Positions 1 to 9,234 of a DNA stretch of 64,000 bases are shown piece after piece. This stretch comes from Prevotellaceae bacterium UBA2744 (lineage in GTDB: Bacteria > Bacteroidota > Bacteroidia > Bacteroidales > Bacteroidaceae). How positions within the stretch are numbered: position 1 is the stretch's first letter; every line of letters starts with the position of its first letter. Under the pieces are notes generated by a model. That model worked only from the letters and a program-made list of their open reading frames with translations. It was not told where the DNA came from and searched no databases. Location of the stretch: assembly GCA_002353575.1 (NCBI GenBank), contig DEJQ01000035.1, positions 12,006-76,005 of the forward strand, in the 5' to 3' direction. Position numbers and translations under genes: made by a program.

Positions 1-1
1 T

Positions 2-613
2 GGTTGGACATGCACTAAGACAGCTCAGAATGGTCCTAACCTTGATGCAGGTATCAATGGTAAGTCAATCGAGTTCTGGAATCCAAGTGCTTCAGGTACT
101 AACTTCAACATCTATCAGAAGATTTCTTACCTGCCAGCAGGAAAATATGAACTCTCATTCGACGCTTCTAACTCTCTCAATGGTGAGTCTAACCCAGGAA
201 ATGGTGGCCGTGCATTCCTCTATGCAGCTACTTACACAGCTGAAAGCGACACTACTTGGTTCTCATCTGCAGCTGTAGAGCCACAACCGGAAGGATGTAC
301 AGAAAAGTACAATAACTACTCTGTAATCTTCACGCTTAATGAAGGCGAGGATGTAACTATTGGTGCTAAGTCTTCTGGTACAATGGATGCTCGCTGGTTC
401 GTATGTGATAACTTCAAGCTGATGTACTACGGTGCTGAAAGTGCTAAGGAAGACTCTGGTAACCCAATGAGTGTTGACGGAATAGAAGCTGCTGGAGGTC
501 CTAAGATCGTAGCTATCTACACTGTATCAGGTGCTCCAGTTGCAACTCTCCAGAAGGGTCTGAATATCGTTAAGTATGCAGACGGCTCTGTAAAGAAGAT
601 TTTCGTAAAGTAA
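2..613 (+). CDS. C-terminal part of a secreted protein with a Por-type sorting domain (5' end outside window)
   Basis: The frame is open from the window edge to a TAA, giving 203 residues without the N-terminus. The first 140 or so residues look like a beta-rich, galactose-binding-like module: aromatic and Asn/Gly-rich, with the stretch YLPAGKYELSFDAS followed by a late segment RWFVCDNFKLMYYG. Such modules occur at the ends of secreted Bacteroidetes glycoside hydrolases. The last 45 residues (IEAAGG..IVAIYTVSGAPV..LQKGLNIVKYADGSVKKIFVK) match the pattern of type A C-terminal sorting domains, in which a 'Y.vsG..v....kGlnIvk..DG..kKi.vk' tail directs export through the type IX secretion system. 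I infer a cell-surface or secreted protein. The catalytic part, if any, lies upstream and cannot be named. Confidence 0.75.
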   Translation, partial: GWTCTKTAQNGPNLDAGINGKSIEFWNPSASGTNFNIYQKISYLPAGKYELSFDASNSLNGESNPGNGGRAFLYAATYTAESDTTWFSSAAVEPQPEGCTEKYNNYSVIFTLNEGEDVTIGAKSSGTMDARWFVCDNFKLMYYGAESAKEDSGNPMSVDGIEAAGGPKIVAIYTVSGAPVATLQKGLNIVKYADGSVKKIFVK

Positions 614-637
614 TTATTCGATAATCCTAAATAAATG

Positions 638-680
638 AAGGTGCGAGATCAGTTAAGGTCTCGCACCTTTTAATTTTTTT
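638..680 (+). terminator. Rho-independent terminator
   Basis: An 11-bp perfect stem (AAGGTGCGAGA / TCTCGCACCTT) with a 10-nt loop is followed by a T-rich run. It lies 25 bp after the stop of the secreted protein and ends that transcript before hflX. Confidence 0.9.
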
Positions 681-715
681 TTTGTGGCGATAACATGAGA
701 GTGAAATATTTACGT

Positions 716-723
716 TATCTTTG
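716..723 (+). promoter_or_regulatory. Bacteroidales -7 box for hflX
   Basis: TATCTTTG matches the TAnnTTTG consensus of the primary Bacteroidetes sigma factor. It lies 20 bp upstream of the hflX start. No convincing -33 TTG was seen at the usual 19-21 bp distance. Confidence 0.6.
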
Positions 724-743
724 CGAAGAAAAAAGATAAGACA

Positions 744-2063
744 TTGAAAGAATTTGTAATTTCAGAAGCTAAGGTAGAGACTGCCATATTGGTTGGTCTC
801 GTCACACCGGAACAAAATGAACGAAGGACTCAAGAGTATCTTGACGAGTTGGAATTTCTGGCTGATACAGCAGGGGCAAAGGTGATACGTCGCTACACAC
901 AGAAGGTGAGCGGACCGAGTGCTGTGACATATATCGGAACAGGAAAACTGGAGGAGATAGCTCAGTTCATAAAAGAAAAACAAGAAGAAGTTGATCAGTA
1001 TTGGGAGGAACAGGTAGCCTTAGGGAACCCGTATAAAATCACTCAATATGGCGATTATGCAGAGGGACCGCAACCTGTCGGTATGGTTATATTCGATGAC
1101 GAACTGTCAGCTAAGCAGCTTCGCAACATCGAGAAGGTTCTGCAGGTGAAGATTCTTGACCGTACGTCCCTTATCCTCGATATTTTTGCCATGAGAGCCC
1201 AGACTGCTGCTGCTAAGACTCAGGTGGAACTGGCGCAATATAGATATATGCTGCCGCGACTGACACGACTGTGGACTCACCTGGAACGTCAGCGAGGCGG
1301 TAGCGTAGGACTCCGTGGTCCGGGTGAGACGCAGCTCGAAATGGACCAGCGTATCATTCGCAACCGAATGGCTCTGCTGAAAGCCCGCTTGGCTGAAATA
1401 GACACACAGAAGAGTACGCAACGTAAGAATCGCGGTAGGCTGATTCGTGTAGCTCTGGTGGGATATACGAACGTGGGCAAATCGACACTGATGAATCTGC
1501 TTTCTAAAAGTGATATATTCGCAGAGAATAAGCTTTTTGCAACTCTTGATACGACAGTGAGGAAGGTCATTATAGATAATCTGCCTTTCTTGTTGAGCGA
1601 TACCGTAGGCTTTATCAGAAAACTGCCTACAGACCTTGTAGAGTCGTTTAAATCTACTCTGGACGAGGTGCGTGAGGCAGACTTGCTACTTCATGTAGTA
1701 GATATATCTCATCCGGAATTTGAAGATCAGATAAACGTGGTAGAGAAAACTTTGGCGGATCTGGGATGCGCTGAGAAACCACAGCTGCTGGTGTTTAATA
1801 AAATAGATGCTTACACATGGGTAGAGAAGGAGCCCGATGACCTTACTCCACGAACCAAGGAAAATATCCCACTCGATGAACTTATGCAGACGTGGATGGC
1901 AAAGATGGGTAAGGATGCTTTCTTTATTTCAGCACGCGAGAAAACAAATATTGATGCGTTTCGCCAACTGTTATATAATAATGTACGTGAACTACATGTT
2001 CAGAAATATCCGTACAACGATTTCCTATATAGTAATTATGACAATGAAGGCAATATCTCATGA
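744..2063 (+). CDS. hflX: GTPase HflX
   Basis: This is a ribosome-associated GTPase that in other bacteria splits or rescues stalled 70S ribosomes under stress. The protein has 439 residues. The N-terminal HflX subdomain (about 1-200) contains the glycine-rich segment GGSVGLRGPGETQLE. The G domain follows, with the P-loop GYTNVGKS at 240-247, DTVGF at 286-290 and NKID near residue 353. Length and motif order match the family. The start is a TTG at 744, chosen because it lies just after the -7 box and gives the normal N-terminus MKEFVISEAKVETAILVGL; no upstream ATG fits. It is monocistronic and convergent with the leftward operon ending at 2097. Confidence 0.95.
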   Translation: MKEFVISEAKVETAILVGLVTPEQNERRTQEYLDELEFLADTAGAKVIRRYTQKVSGPSAVTYIGTGKLEEIAQFIKEKQEEVDQYWEEQVALGNPYKITQYGDYAEGPQPVGMVIFDDELSAKQLRNIEKVLQVKILDRTSLILDIFAMRAQTAAAKTQVELAQYRYMLPRLTRLWTHLERQRGGSVGLRGPGETQLEMDQRIIRNRMALLKARLAEIDTQKSTQRKNRGRLIRVALVGYTNVGKSTLMNLLSKSDIFAENKLFATLDTTVRKVIIDNLPFLLSDTVGFIRKLPTDLVESFKSTLDEVREADLLLHVVDISHPEFEDQINVVEKTLADLGCAEKPQLLVFNKIDAYTWVEKEPDDLTPRTKENIPLDELMQTWMAKMGKDAFFISAREKTNIDAFRQLLYNNVRELHVQKYPYNDFLYSNYDNEGNIS

Positions 2064-2096
2064 TACTGCCTTCACTGTCTATTTTGAGCTGTAGTG

Positions 2097-3080
2097 CTAT
2101 TTAGTTATAAAGATATAGCGGACTTTATGCATTAGCCTGTAAACGTTGTTGTAGAACCAGAAAAGCATGAATGCTGTGATGCAGCCTGTGATACTGTCGA
2201 TAACGTAATGTGCCATAATATATACTGTGGCGAGACAAAGCAGTATGTGGAATGGAAGCAAGCAACAGAAAAGAATCCTGTTGTGTGTTTTCCATGCCAT
2301 TATCATTGTGACGGTGCTCATGCCTACATGACTGCTCGGAAAAGCTCCTACGGGGTTCTCGCCGGCTAATTGCACCCTGTGTACCAATTCGCTGAATACA
2401 CCTCGAATCTCTGCGTGGATGATATCAGTGTTCAGGTCGTTATGGTATGCGAAGTAATTGCCCAAGTCGGGATAGATGCCGTTACGGGCTGCCTCAAGAC
2501 CTATCGCTTTGAAATAGTAGTAGGGGCCTGCAACAGGAAATAATTCAAAACACAGGTAATAGGAAAAGAATGACGCCATAAAGATGAATATGTAGCGTTC
2601 TGAGTCTTTATACCTGCGTACGAGACAGAAGAGCAGCACTATCGACATGATGTAGTAGTAGCTGTAGTAGCCCATGTTGAATGCCTCGTACCAAAAGAGT
2701 GAGGTGACATGTTTGCAAAATTCTATAGACGGCTGGAAACCGAAGAGTAACCAGTCTATATTCGCGAAGATGTGATCAAAGTACGAGTGACACCTGGCAA
2801 AGATGTATGTCTCCGGATACCAATATACCAAGAGAAGCAAATGGGGCAATATACGCATGAGCCATGTGATTCTGCATGGGTAAATGTGGTGTATGACATA
2901 AAACAAAAGCATGAATGCCATGAACCATATTCGTATGTTTATGATTTCGAAAGGCTTCTCAATAGAGTTCCATAATAGTAATGTCATAACGGTTGTTATG
3001 GCAATATAGAGAGTCGTGACGATTTCACTGACAGTAAACTCGTTTCGCTCTTCACGGGTAAAATATCGTTTCAGTTTCAT
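2097..3080 (-). CDS. PAP2-family membrane phosphotransferase/phosphatase, possibly an inositol phosphorylceramide synthase
   Basis: A 327-residue integral membrane protein with at least six hydrophobic segments. The PAP2 signature is visible: PSSH at 248-251 (motif 2) and HYVID at 291-295 (motif 3), giving the catalytic histidines and an aspartate. Proteins of this shape in Bacteroidales act on lipid phosphates, and one branch makes inositol phosphorylceramide for sphingolipids in an Aur1-like reaction. The family is seen; the exact substrate is inference. The ATG overlaps the pyrH stop by one base (TGATG), so translation is probably coupled to pyrH. It is the last gene of the dxs-trkA-trkH-pyrH operon. 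Confidence 0.8.
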   Translation of the reverse strand: MKLKRYFTREERNEFTVSEIVTTLYIAITTVMTLLLWNSIEKPFEIINIRIWFMAFMLLFYVIHHIYPCRITWLMRILPHLLLLVYWYPETYIFARCHSYFDHIFANIDWLLFGFQPSIEFCKHVTSLFWYEAFNMGYYSYYYIMSIVLLFCLVRRYKDSERYIFIFMASFFSYYLCFELFPVAGPYYYFKAIGLEAARNGIYPDLGNYFAYHNDLNTDIIHAEIRGVFSELVHRVQLAGENPVGAFPSSHVGMSTVTMIMAWKTHNRILFCCLLPFHILLCLATVYIMAHYVIDSITGCITAFMLFWFYNNVYRLMHKVRYIFITK

Positions 3081-3790
3081 CAGTTGTGTACTAAGGTGCC
3101 TATATTCTCTCCGTCAATTACTTTCTTCAGATTCCCTACAATGTCCATGTTGAAGACGTAGATAGGTAAATTATTCTGCATACACATTGCTGTGGCTGTA
3201 ATGTCCATTACCTTCAGTCCTTTGGCTATTACATCGGCATAGGTGATATCTGTGAATTTTGTAGCTTTAGGATCTTTCTCAGGGTCGGCAGTGTAGATAC
3301 CATCCACTCGGGTACCCTTCAGCATTACGTCAGCTTCTATTTCAATACCGCGAAGACTTGAGCCAGTGTCGGTGGTGAAGTATGGGCAGCCGGTACCAGC
3401 TGACATGATGACTACTTTACCTGATTTCATGGCTTCGATTGCCTTCCATTTGGTGTAGAACTCGCCTATAGGTTCCATGCGAATGGCAGTCAGAACAATA
3501 TTTGGTTGTCCGATTGCATCAAGGGCACTACTTAATGCCAATGAGTTGATGACTGTGGCACACATACCCATCTGGTCACCCTTTACACGGTCGAAACCCT
3601 TGCCGGCTCCGCTGAGACCGCGGAATATGTTTCCACCGCCTATTACTATACCAATCTCCACTCCCATGTCGGCTATTTCCTTAATCTGTCGTGCATAGTC
3701 GTTGAGACGTTCTGCGTTAATACCTTGTTTTTGCTCACCTGCAAGACTCTCGCCTGAGAGCTTAAGCAGTATTCTTTTAAATTTTTTCAT
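3080..3790 (-). CDS. pyrH: UMP kinase
   Basis: This enzyme phosphorylates UMP to UDP with ATP in cytoplasmic pyrimidine synthesis. The 236 residues have the amino-acid-kinase fold: N-terminal RILLKLSGESLAG, glycine-rich VIGGGNIFRGL, and the acidic active-site stretch TDTGSSLRGIEIEADVMLKGT. The length is typical of bacterial hexameric UMP kinases. It starts 15 bp after the trkH stop and its own stop overlaps the next start, so it is read as the fourth gene of the five-gene operon. The link between a nucleotide kinase and potassium uptake genes is positional only. Confidence 0.97.
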   Translation of the reverse strand: MKKFKRILLKLSGESLAGEQKQGINAERLNDYARQIKEIADMGVEIGIVIGGGNIFRGLSGAGKGFDRVKGDQMGMCATVINSLALSSALDAIGQPNIVLTAIRMEPIGEFYTKWKAIEAMKSGKVVIMSAGTGCPYFTTDTGSSLRGIEIEADVMLKGTRVDGIYTADPEKDPKATKFTDITYADVIAKGLKVMDITATAMCMQNNLPIYVFNMDIVGNLKKVIDGENIGTLVHN

Positions 3791-3805
3791 ATGTGTATTT
3801 ATATA

Positions 3806-5287
3806 TTATTTTCTCCAGAAACTTCTAGTGAATAGTATCATGATTGGGAATATTTCCAAACGTCCGATGAGCATCAAGAAGGAACACATCATCTTGGCGA
3901 ATGGAGTGAGGATGGCCCATGAATGGACTGGACCGTAATACCCCATACCTGGCCCTACGTTACTGATACTGGACATCGCAAGTCCGAAGGCTTCGTAATA
4001 GTCGAAGTCGGGGTGTACATCGTTGGGCGCAACTCCGAATAGCGCCAGAATGAATGCACCAACAAAGAGAGAACCCACAAAGAGGGTGATGAAGCCAATA
4101 AGGGTCTGAGTAATGGACGGCTGTATTACAGCTCCGTTGATTCGTACCGGCATGATGGCTCGCGGGTGCAGGATATGTGTGAATTCGTTTTTCAATATTC
4201 GATAGATGATGCTGAGTCTAATGCATTTGAAACCGCCGCTGGTGCTGCCAGAGCATGCCCCGGCAAACATGACAAAGAGGATGATGGGCATAAGCTGCAC
4301 GGGCCAGAGAGTGTAGTCACACGATGCCAAACCAGTAGTGGTCTGCATGGAAACGACAGTGAAGAAGCTCTCACGGAATGCCTTTTCTACGTCGTGGTCA
4401 GGATTGTAGAATACAAGTGTTGTCGTGCAGATAAATGTTGCAGCAAAGACAATGAAGAGGTAAGCACGTGCCTCGGCGTCACCCAGGAACGAACGGATTC
4501 GTCCTTTTAGAATGGTGTAATATATCAAAGTGTAATTGATACCAGAGAACAGCATGAATATGGTGAGTACATATTCAATGGCTGGTGAGTTGTAAACATC
4601 GTGGATGAGTGCTGAATGGGTAGCATATCCTCCTGTAGCTGTCGTGGCAAAGGAGTAGTTTACGGCGTCGAACCATCCCATTCCGCAGATTGCCAGCGAA
4701 AGAATGCAAAGGATTGTGAGCATGACGTAAACAGAACCAATCCAACGGGCTGTAACGGATATGCGGGGGTGTACTTTGTCGTGAAGCGGACCTGTACTCT
4801 CAGCAGCAAACAGCTTTACTTCGCCTATTCCAAATGCAGGAAGGATGGCGATGGTGAAGAAAATAATTCCGATACCACCTACCCATTGGGTCAGGCTGCG
4901 CCAGAAGAGTATTCCTTTAGGTAAGTTGTCGATTTCATCAAGTATTGTGGCACCGGTAGATGTGAAACCGGACATCGTTTCGAAGAAGGCGCTTGCCACG
5001 TCGGGAGTTACTCCCGATATAAGGAATGGCAGCATTCCTATAATTGTAAAGATAATCCATACACTGGAAACTACCAGATAACCGTCTTTGCGACTCATAT
5101 TTGAGCTGGAGCCCTTGCCTGCATAAAATCCGATACTTCCAAGCAGTAATGCAGTGATTATAGGAGGAGTGAATTCCATGACACCTTCACCGTAAAACCA
5201 GCTTACGCACTGACACAAGAACATGAGACCCGCCTCAATGAAGAGCAGACCACCAATAACTTTCAGAATGAGTCTCCAGTTTATCAC
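3806..5287 (-). CDS. trkH: Potassium uptake channel subunit TrkH
   Basis: This is a 493-residue inner-membrane potassium translocating subunit of the SKT family. Pseudo-fourfold pore segments are visible: SGFTSTGATI, TTATGGYATH, MQTTTGLASC and a last SSISNVGPGMG, each carrying the filter glycine. The start is a GTG preceded by GAAAGG; the gene begins 8 bp after the trkA stop, which fits co-translation with its regulatory partner. Potassium entry through TrkH is gated by nucleotide-bound TrkA. Length and motifs are normal. Confidence 0.95.
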   Translation of the reverse strand: MINWRLILKVIGGLLFIEAGLMFLCQCVSWFYGEGVMEFTPPIITALLLGSIGFYAGKGSSSNMSRKDGYLVVSSVWIIFTIIGMLPFLISGVTPDVASAFFETMSGFTSTGATILDEIDNLPKGILFWRSLTQWVGGIGIIFFTIAILPAFGIGEVKLFAAESTGPLHDKVHPRISVTARWIGSVYVMLTILCILSLAICGMGWFDAVNYSFATTATGGYATHSALIHDVYNSPAIEYVLTIFMLFSGINYTLIYYTILKGRIRSFLGDAEARAYLFIVFAATFICTTTLVFYNPDHDVEKAFRESFFTVVSMQTTTGLASCDYTLWPVQLMPIILFVMFAGACSGSTSGGFKCIRLSIIYRILKNEFTHILHPRAIMPVRINGAVIQPSITQTLIGFITLFVGSLFVGAFILALFGVAPNDVHPDFDYYEAFGLAMSSISNVGPGMGYYGPVHSWAILTPFAKMMCSFLMLIGRLEIFPIMILFTRSFWRK

Positions 5288-5295
5288 CTTTCAGC

Positions 5296-6675
5296 TTATT
5301 TGAATAATTTGTCCAATTTCTTTAAGGTATTGCCTATGCAGAATGCAACAACCTTGTCCCCCGCTTGAATCTGAGTTTTGCCACCAATAAGCATAGACTT
5401 GCCGTCGCGTACCATTCCACCGAGGTTTACACCATGAGGAATTCCAAGTTCCATAATCGGTCGTTTTGTCACTTTGGAGTTCGGCTTTACGACGAATTCT
5501 GCGACATCGGCGTCTGCAAATGAAAGCATTTTTACATTATCTACATCACTCTTCAGCAGCATCTGGTAGATATGGCTTGCAGCAATCATCTTCTTGTTTA
5601 TAATGGTACCAACATCAAGGTCGGTAGCCATGTCGAAATATCCAAGGTTCTCCACTTGAGCGATGGTCTTTCTGACCCCTTTTCGTCGGGCTGCAACACA
5701 TGCCAGAATGTTCTCTTCGTCGTTGTTGGTGAGAGCAATGAATGCTTCCAGATTGTTGAATCCTTCGTCAGCTAATAAGTCCATGTCGTATCCTTCACCA
5801 TTTATGATGAGAGTGCGCGAACGGGTCAGTCCTCCCAATTGCAAACAACGTTCGTGGCTCGGCTCTATAATCTTAAGTGTCAGGTCATCGGGTAGTGCCC
5901 AGTCGGTGCGTACAGATAGCTTCCCACCACCTATGATAACTCCATGTTTAACGTGCGGATAACTGTCCTTTCCAGACAGGTGACGGATTTGTTCGAGTCC
6001 ATCACGTGTAGTCATAAAGAAAACCAGATCGCGAGGAAGAATCTTCTCTTCTCCGTATGGGACTACCGTCTCCGTACCTCTTCTAATGGCTACGACGTGG
6101 AAGTGATGGCCATAGGTCATGCCGATTTCCTTCAGGGTGCGACCTACCAGCATATTATTCTCATTACGTATTTCCTTGTCGTAGAGTGGGGTGGAGTCAT
6201 GCATTTTCACACTGAGCATGACGAGATCGCCATTGTTGAATTCCCATAGCTGGCGCACCCAACTATAGCGGGCTGATGCTGCAATGTCTCTGGCTGCAAG
6301 CAACTCTGGGTAGATAAGCGAATCAATGCCCGACTGTGCGAATAATTTGCGGTTTTCGGGCTTCATGTACTCATAGTTATCTATTCGTGCTACGGTTTTT
6401 TTTGCTCCCAATTGTTTTGCCAGAGTGGCACAAGTAAGATTCTCGCTTTCATTTGGAGTTACAGCGATAAAGAGGTCGGCATCTTTTACTCCTGCATCCT
6501 TCAGGGCATCAATGCTTGAAGGAGATTTTGGAAGGGTCATGATATCAAGCGTAGAGTTCAGGCGAACCAGTTTCTCTACGTCCTCGTCCATGAGAACTAC
6601 ATTCATGTTGTCGTTTGAGAGCAGTCGGGCCAAGTGGGTTCCTACCGCTCCTGCACCAGCTATAATTATCTTCAT
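5296..6675 (-). CDS. trkA: Trk potassium uptake regulator TrkA (two RCK domains)
   Basis: A 459-residue cytoplasmic protein that binds NAD(H)/ATP and gates TrkH. The N-terminal Rossmann domain starts with GAGAVGTHLARLL at about residue 7 and is followed by a TrkA_C segment (LVMLSVKMHDSTPLYDKEI). The second half repeats this plan, starting with GVIIGGGKLS and ending with a second TrkA_C segment (FVVKPNSKVTKRPIMELGIP). The duplicated RCK layout equals E. coli TrkA. Its start overlaps the dxs stop by four bases (ATGA), indicating translational coupling. Confidence 0.95.
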   Translation of the reverse strand: MKIIIAGAGAVGTHLARLLSNDNMNVVLMDEDVEKLVRLNSTLDIMTLPKSPSSIDALKDAGVKDADLFIAVTPNESENLTCATLAKQLGAKKTVARIDNYEYMKPENRKLFAQSGIDSLIYPELLAARDIAASARYSWVRQLWEFNNGDLVMLSVKMHDSTPLYDKEIRNENNMLVGRTLKEIGMTYGHHFHVVAIRRGTETVVPYGEEKILPRDLVFFMTTRDGLEQIRHLSGKDSYPHVKHGVIIGGGKLSVRTDWALPDDLTLKIIEPSHERCLQLGGLTRSRTLIINGEGYDMDLLADEGFNNLEAFIALTNNDEENILACVAARRKGVRKTIAQVENLGYFDMATDLDVGTIINKKMIAASHIYQMLLKSDVDNVKMLSFADADVAEFVVKPNSKVTKRPIMELGIPHGVNLGGMVRDGKSMLIGGKTQIQAGDKVVAFCIGNTLKKLDKLFK

Positions 6676-8582
6676 AACAGTTTTGCTATGCTTTCTGCAT
6701 CCATTCCGCAGATTTTATATAATTCTTGTACGGTTCCGTGCTCTACGAATTTATCGGGTATCCCTATGCGTATGACTTCTATCCCACTGTAATTGTGATC
6801 AGCGAAGAATTCCAATACGGCAGAACTCAATCCTCCTTCAATCACACCATCTTCGACCGTTATGACACGTTTGAATTTTTGTCCCACATCATGTAGGATA
6901 CCTTCGTCAATCGGTTTCAGAAATCGCATGTCGTAATGTGCAATACTCTTTGTGTGGCCTGCCTTAATCTCTGCTATTAGTATAGCTTTGGATACCTCTA
7001 TTCCAATCGGTCCAAGTGAAAGTATGCAAACGTCGTACTTCCCTGCTTCTTCGTCCCTCAGTTTCACACCCTTTCCAACTGGAATCGCCTCAAGTTCACA
7101 GCGCCAGTCAACCACGGAACCGCAACCGCGAGGATAACGGATAACGAAGGTGCCCATATCTTTTTGTTGGGCAGTGTACATCATACGTCGCAATTCTGGT
7201 TCGTTAAGAGGTGAACATATTGTCAGGTTGGGAATCGGTCGTAGGAAGGCAAGGTCGAAAGCTCCGTGATGTGTAGGTCCGTCTTCACCTACTAATCCTG
7301 CACGATCAAGACAAATCACCATATTGAGTTTCATTATTGCAGCATCATGAATAATGTTGTCATAGGCTCTTTGCATAAAACTGGAGTAGATGTTACAGAA
7401 AGGCAAGAGACCGTCTTTGGCCATTCCTCCGGAAAATGTAACGGCATGCCCCTCCGCGATGCCAACGTCAAAAGTGCGGTCGGGCATTGCCTTCATCATT
7501 ATGTTCATTGAGCAACCTGTAGGCATTGCGGGCGTGACACCGACTATACGTGGATTTTTCTGTGCTAATTCGAGCAGAGTAATGCCAAATACGTCCTGAA
7601 ATCTAGGAGGATGAGGTGTGCTGTCTTCATTGTGTATAAGTTCACCTGTATCGAAATCGAACTTCCCGGGCGCATGCCATATTGTTGCATCTTGTTCTGC
7701 TGGGGCATAACCTTTTCCTTTCGTGGTAATGATATGAAGAATCTTCGGACCTGTCATGTCCTTAATTATGTTGAACACGCGCACCAGTTCTTTGACATCA
7801 TGTCCGTCAACAGGTCCAAAGTATCGGATGTCCATGCCTTCGAATATATTCTGCTGGCGGGTAAGCAGTGATTTCACACTGTTGTTGAAACGAATCAGTC
7901 CCTTACGTCTGTTTTCTGTCAGCAGTCCCCAACTGGTTAAACGCCGAGCTAAGCGATGGCGAATATTGTTGTATGTGCTGTTCGTGCTGAGCTGTAACAG
8001 GTATTTGCGCATTCCACCTACACTCTTGTCAATCGACATATGGTTGTCGTTCAGCACTATAAGCATATCGTTGGGTATTGCTCCAGTGTTGTTTATTCCT
8101 TCGAATGCCAATCCTCCGCTCATTGCTCCGTCGCCAATTACTGCAACTACCTTGCGCTTCTCGCCTAAGAGTCGTGCGCTGACAGCCATTCCCAATGCTG
8201 CCGAGATAGAGTTGCTGGCATGACCGCAGCAAAATGTGTCGTATTCGCTTTCTGTGGGGAAAGGGAAGGGCTTCAAACCGTGCAGTTTTCGGTTCGTGCA
8301 GAATTTATCTCTGCGACCAGTCAGTATCTTGTGTCCATAGGCCTGATGCCCTACATCCCATACAATACGGTCGTTTGGGGTGTCATAGACATAATGAAGA
8401 GCTACGGTCAGTTCTACAGTGCCAAGGCTGGCACCCAGATGCCCAGGGTTTTCTGCCAATTCTTCAAGTATGTCAGTACGTAATTCTTCGCAAACTGTCG
8501 GCAATTCGTCGATTTTCAGTTTGCGTAAATCTGCAGGAGAGTCAATGTTCGATAGATATTTATATTCTATTTTGTCACCCAT
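6672..8582 (-). CDS. dxs: 1-deoxy-D-xylulose-5-phosphate synthase
   Basis: This enzyme condenses pyruvate with glyceraldehyde 3-phosphate, the first step of the MEP isoprenoid pathway, using thiamine diphosphate. The 636 residues show HLGASLGTVELTVALHY at the N-terminus, the ThDP/Mg motif GDGAMSGGLAFEGINN, and the transketolase-like RAGLVGEDGPTHHG. The length is typical. It is the first gene of the leftward operon and lies about 110 bp downstream of a TAATTTTG -7 box. Confidence 0.97.
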   Translation of the reverse strand: MGDKIEYKYLSNIDSPADLRKLKIDELPTVCEELRTDILEELAENPGHLGASLGTVELTVALHYVYDTPNDRIVWDVGHQAYGHKILTGRRDKFCTNRKLHGLKPFPFPTESEYDTFCCGHASNSISAALGMAVSARLLGEKRKVVAVIGDGAMSGGLAFEGINNTGAIPNDMLIVLNDNHMSIDKSVGGMRKYLLQLSTNSTYNNIRHRLARRLTSWGLLTENRRKGLIRFNNSVKSLLTRQQNIFEGMDIRYFGPVDGHDVKELVRVFNIIKDMTGPKILHIITTKGKGYAPAEQDATIWHAPGKFDFDTGELIHNEDSTPHPPRFQDVFGITLLELAQKNPRIVGVTPAMPTGCSMNIMMKAMPDRTFDVGIAEGHAVTFSGGMAKDGLLPFCNIYSSFMQRAYDNIIHDAAIMKLNMVICLDRAGLVGEDGPTHHGAFDLAFLRPIPNLTICSPLNEPELRRMMYTAQQKDMGTFVIRYPRGCGSVVDWRCELEAIPVGKGVKLRDEEAGKYDVCILSLGPIGIEVSKAILIAEIKAGHTKSIAHYDMRFLKPIDEGILHDVGQKFKRVITVEDGVIEGGLSSAVLEFFADHNYSGIEVIRIGIPDKFVEHGTVQELYKICGMDAESIAKLL

Positions 8583-8689
8583 TTCAATATTGTTTTTATC
8601 AGCACAATCAGTAACTTACGTGAGCTCTTTAATCTGTTTTTTATTCAGTCTCACGGCTTGTCTGAGCTGAAGCCTCTACTTTCAAACTG

Positions 8690-8697
8690 CAAAATTA
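8690..8697 (-). promoter_or_regulatory. -7 box for the dxs operon
   Basis: Read leftward, the sequence is TAATTTTG, matching TAnnTTTG. It leaves a leader of roughly 100 nt before dxs. No clear -33 element was seen. Together with the groES elements it accounts for most of the 319-bp gap between dxs and groES. Confidence 0.5.
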
Positions 8698-8795
8698 GGT
8701 ATTTTTATTGAATATTCTCTTAGAAAAAGCATAAAACTAATATTAATTATGTGAGATTTGTACGACGACAGATAGACTACTCTGTGTGTTGGGAC

Positions 8796-8842
8796 TGACA
8801 AAATGTCACATGTTATGCCATTTTCTTTGCTTGGCATAACAT
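8796..8842 (+). promoter_or_regulatory. Two palindromes upstream of groESL, one resembling a sigma-54 site
   Basis: TGACA-AAA-TGTCA (8796-8808) is followed by the perfect inverted repeat ATGTTATGCCA-N11-TGGCATAACAT (8810-8820 and 8832-8842). The right arm with flanks, TTGGCATAACATTTG, resembles a -24/-12 promoter (TGGCA..TTGC) but lacks the exact GC of the -12 element. No CIRCE element (TTAGCACTC / GAGTGCTAA) is present. A role in heat-shock or stress control is inference. Confidence 0.5.
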
Positions 8843-8901
8843 TTGAATGTGTATTGCAGACAAGTTTTTCCGAAAACTCAATCCTAAAAAACTATAAAAC
8901 T

Positions 8902-9174
8902 ATGAACATTAAACCATTGGCAGACAGAGTACTTATCCTGCCTGCAAAAGCAGAAGAAAAGACAGTGGGGGGTATTATTATACCTGACACGGCTAAAGAA
9001 AAGCCTCTGAAGGGCGAAGTGGTTGCTGTTGGCAACGGTACAAAAGATGAGCAGATGGTGCTGAAGGTAGGTGATCAAGTGCTTTACGGAAAATATTCTG
9101 GTACAGAAATCGAAGTGGAAGACGAGAAATACCTTATCATGCGTCAGTCAGATGTTCTTGCAGTACTTGGATAA
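8902..9174 (+). CDS. groES: Co-chaperonin GroES
   Basis: The 90-residue cap of the GroEL folding chamber, acting in the cytoplasm. The start MNIKPLADRVLILPA is the conserved N-terminus, and the mobile loop EEKTVGGIIIPDTAKEKP is intact. The frame stays open further upstream to 8803, but that part overlaps the palindromic control region, so the ATG at 8902 is preferred. groEL follows 60 bp downstream. Confidence 0.97.
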   Translation: MNIKPLADRVLILPAKAEEKTVGGIIIPDTAKEKPLKGEVVAVGNGTKDEQMVLKVGDQVLYGKYSGTEIEVEDEKYLIMRQSDVLAVLG

Positions 9175-9234
9175 GAAAGAGTACTCTGGATAGAATTTTA
9201 AAATGATCAAACAAACAATTTAAGAACATTAATT

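Noticed and set aside
8583..8901. CIRCE element for HrcA control of groESL
   Set aside because: The TTAGCACTC / GAGTGCTAA pattern was looked for by eye and not found.
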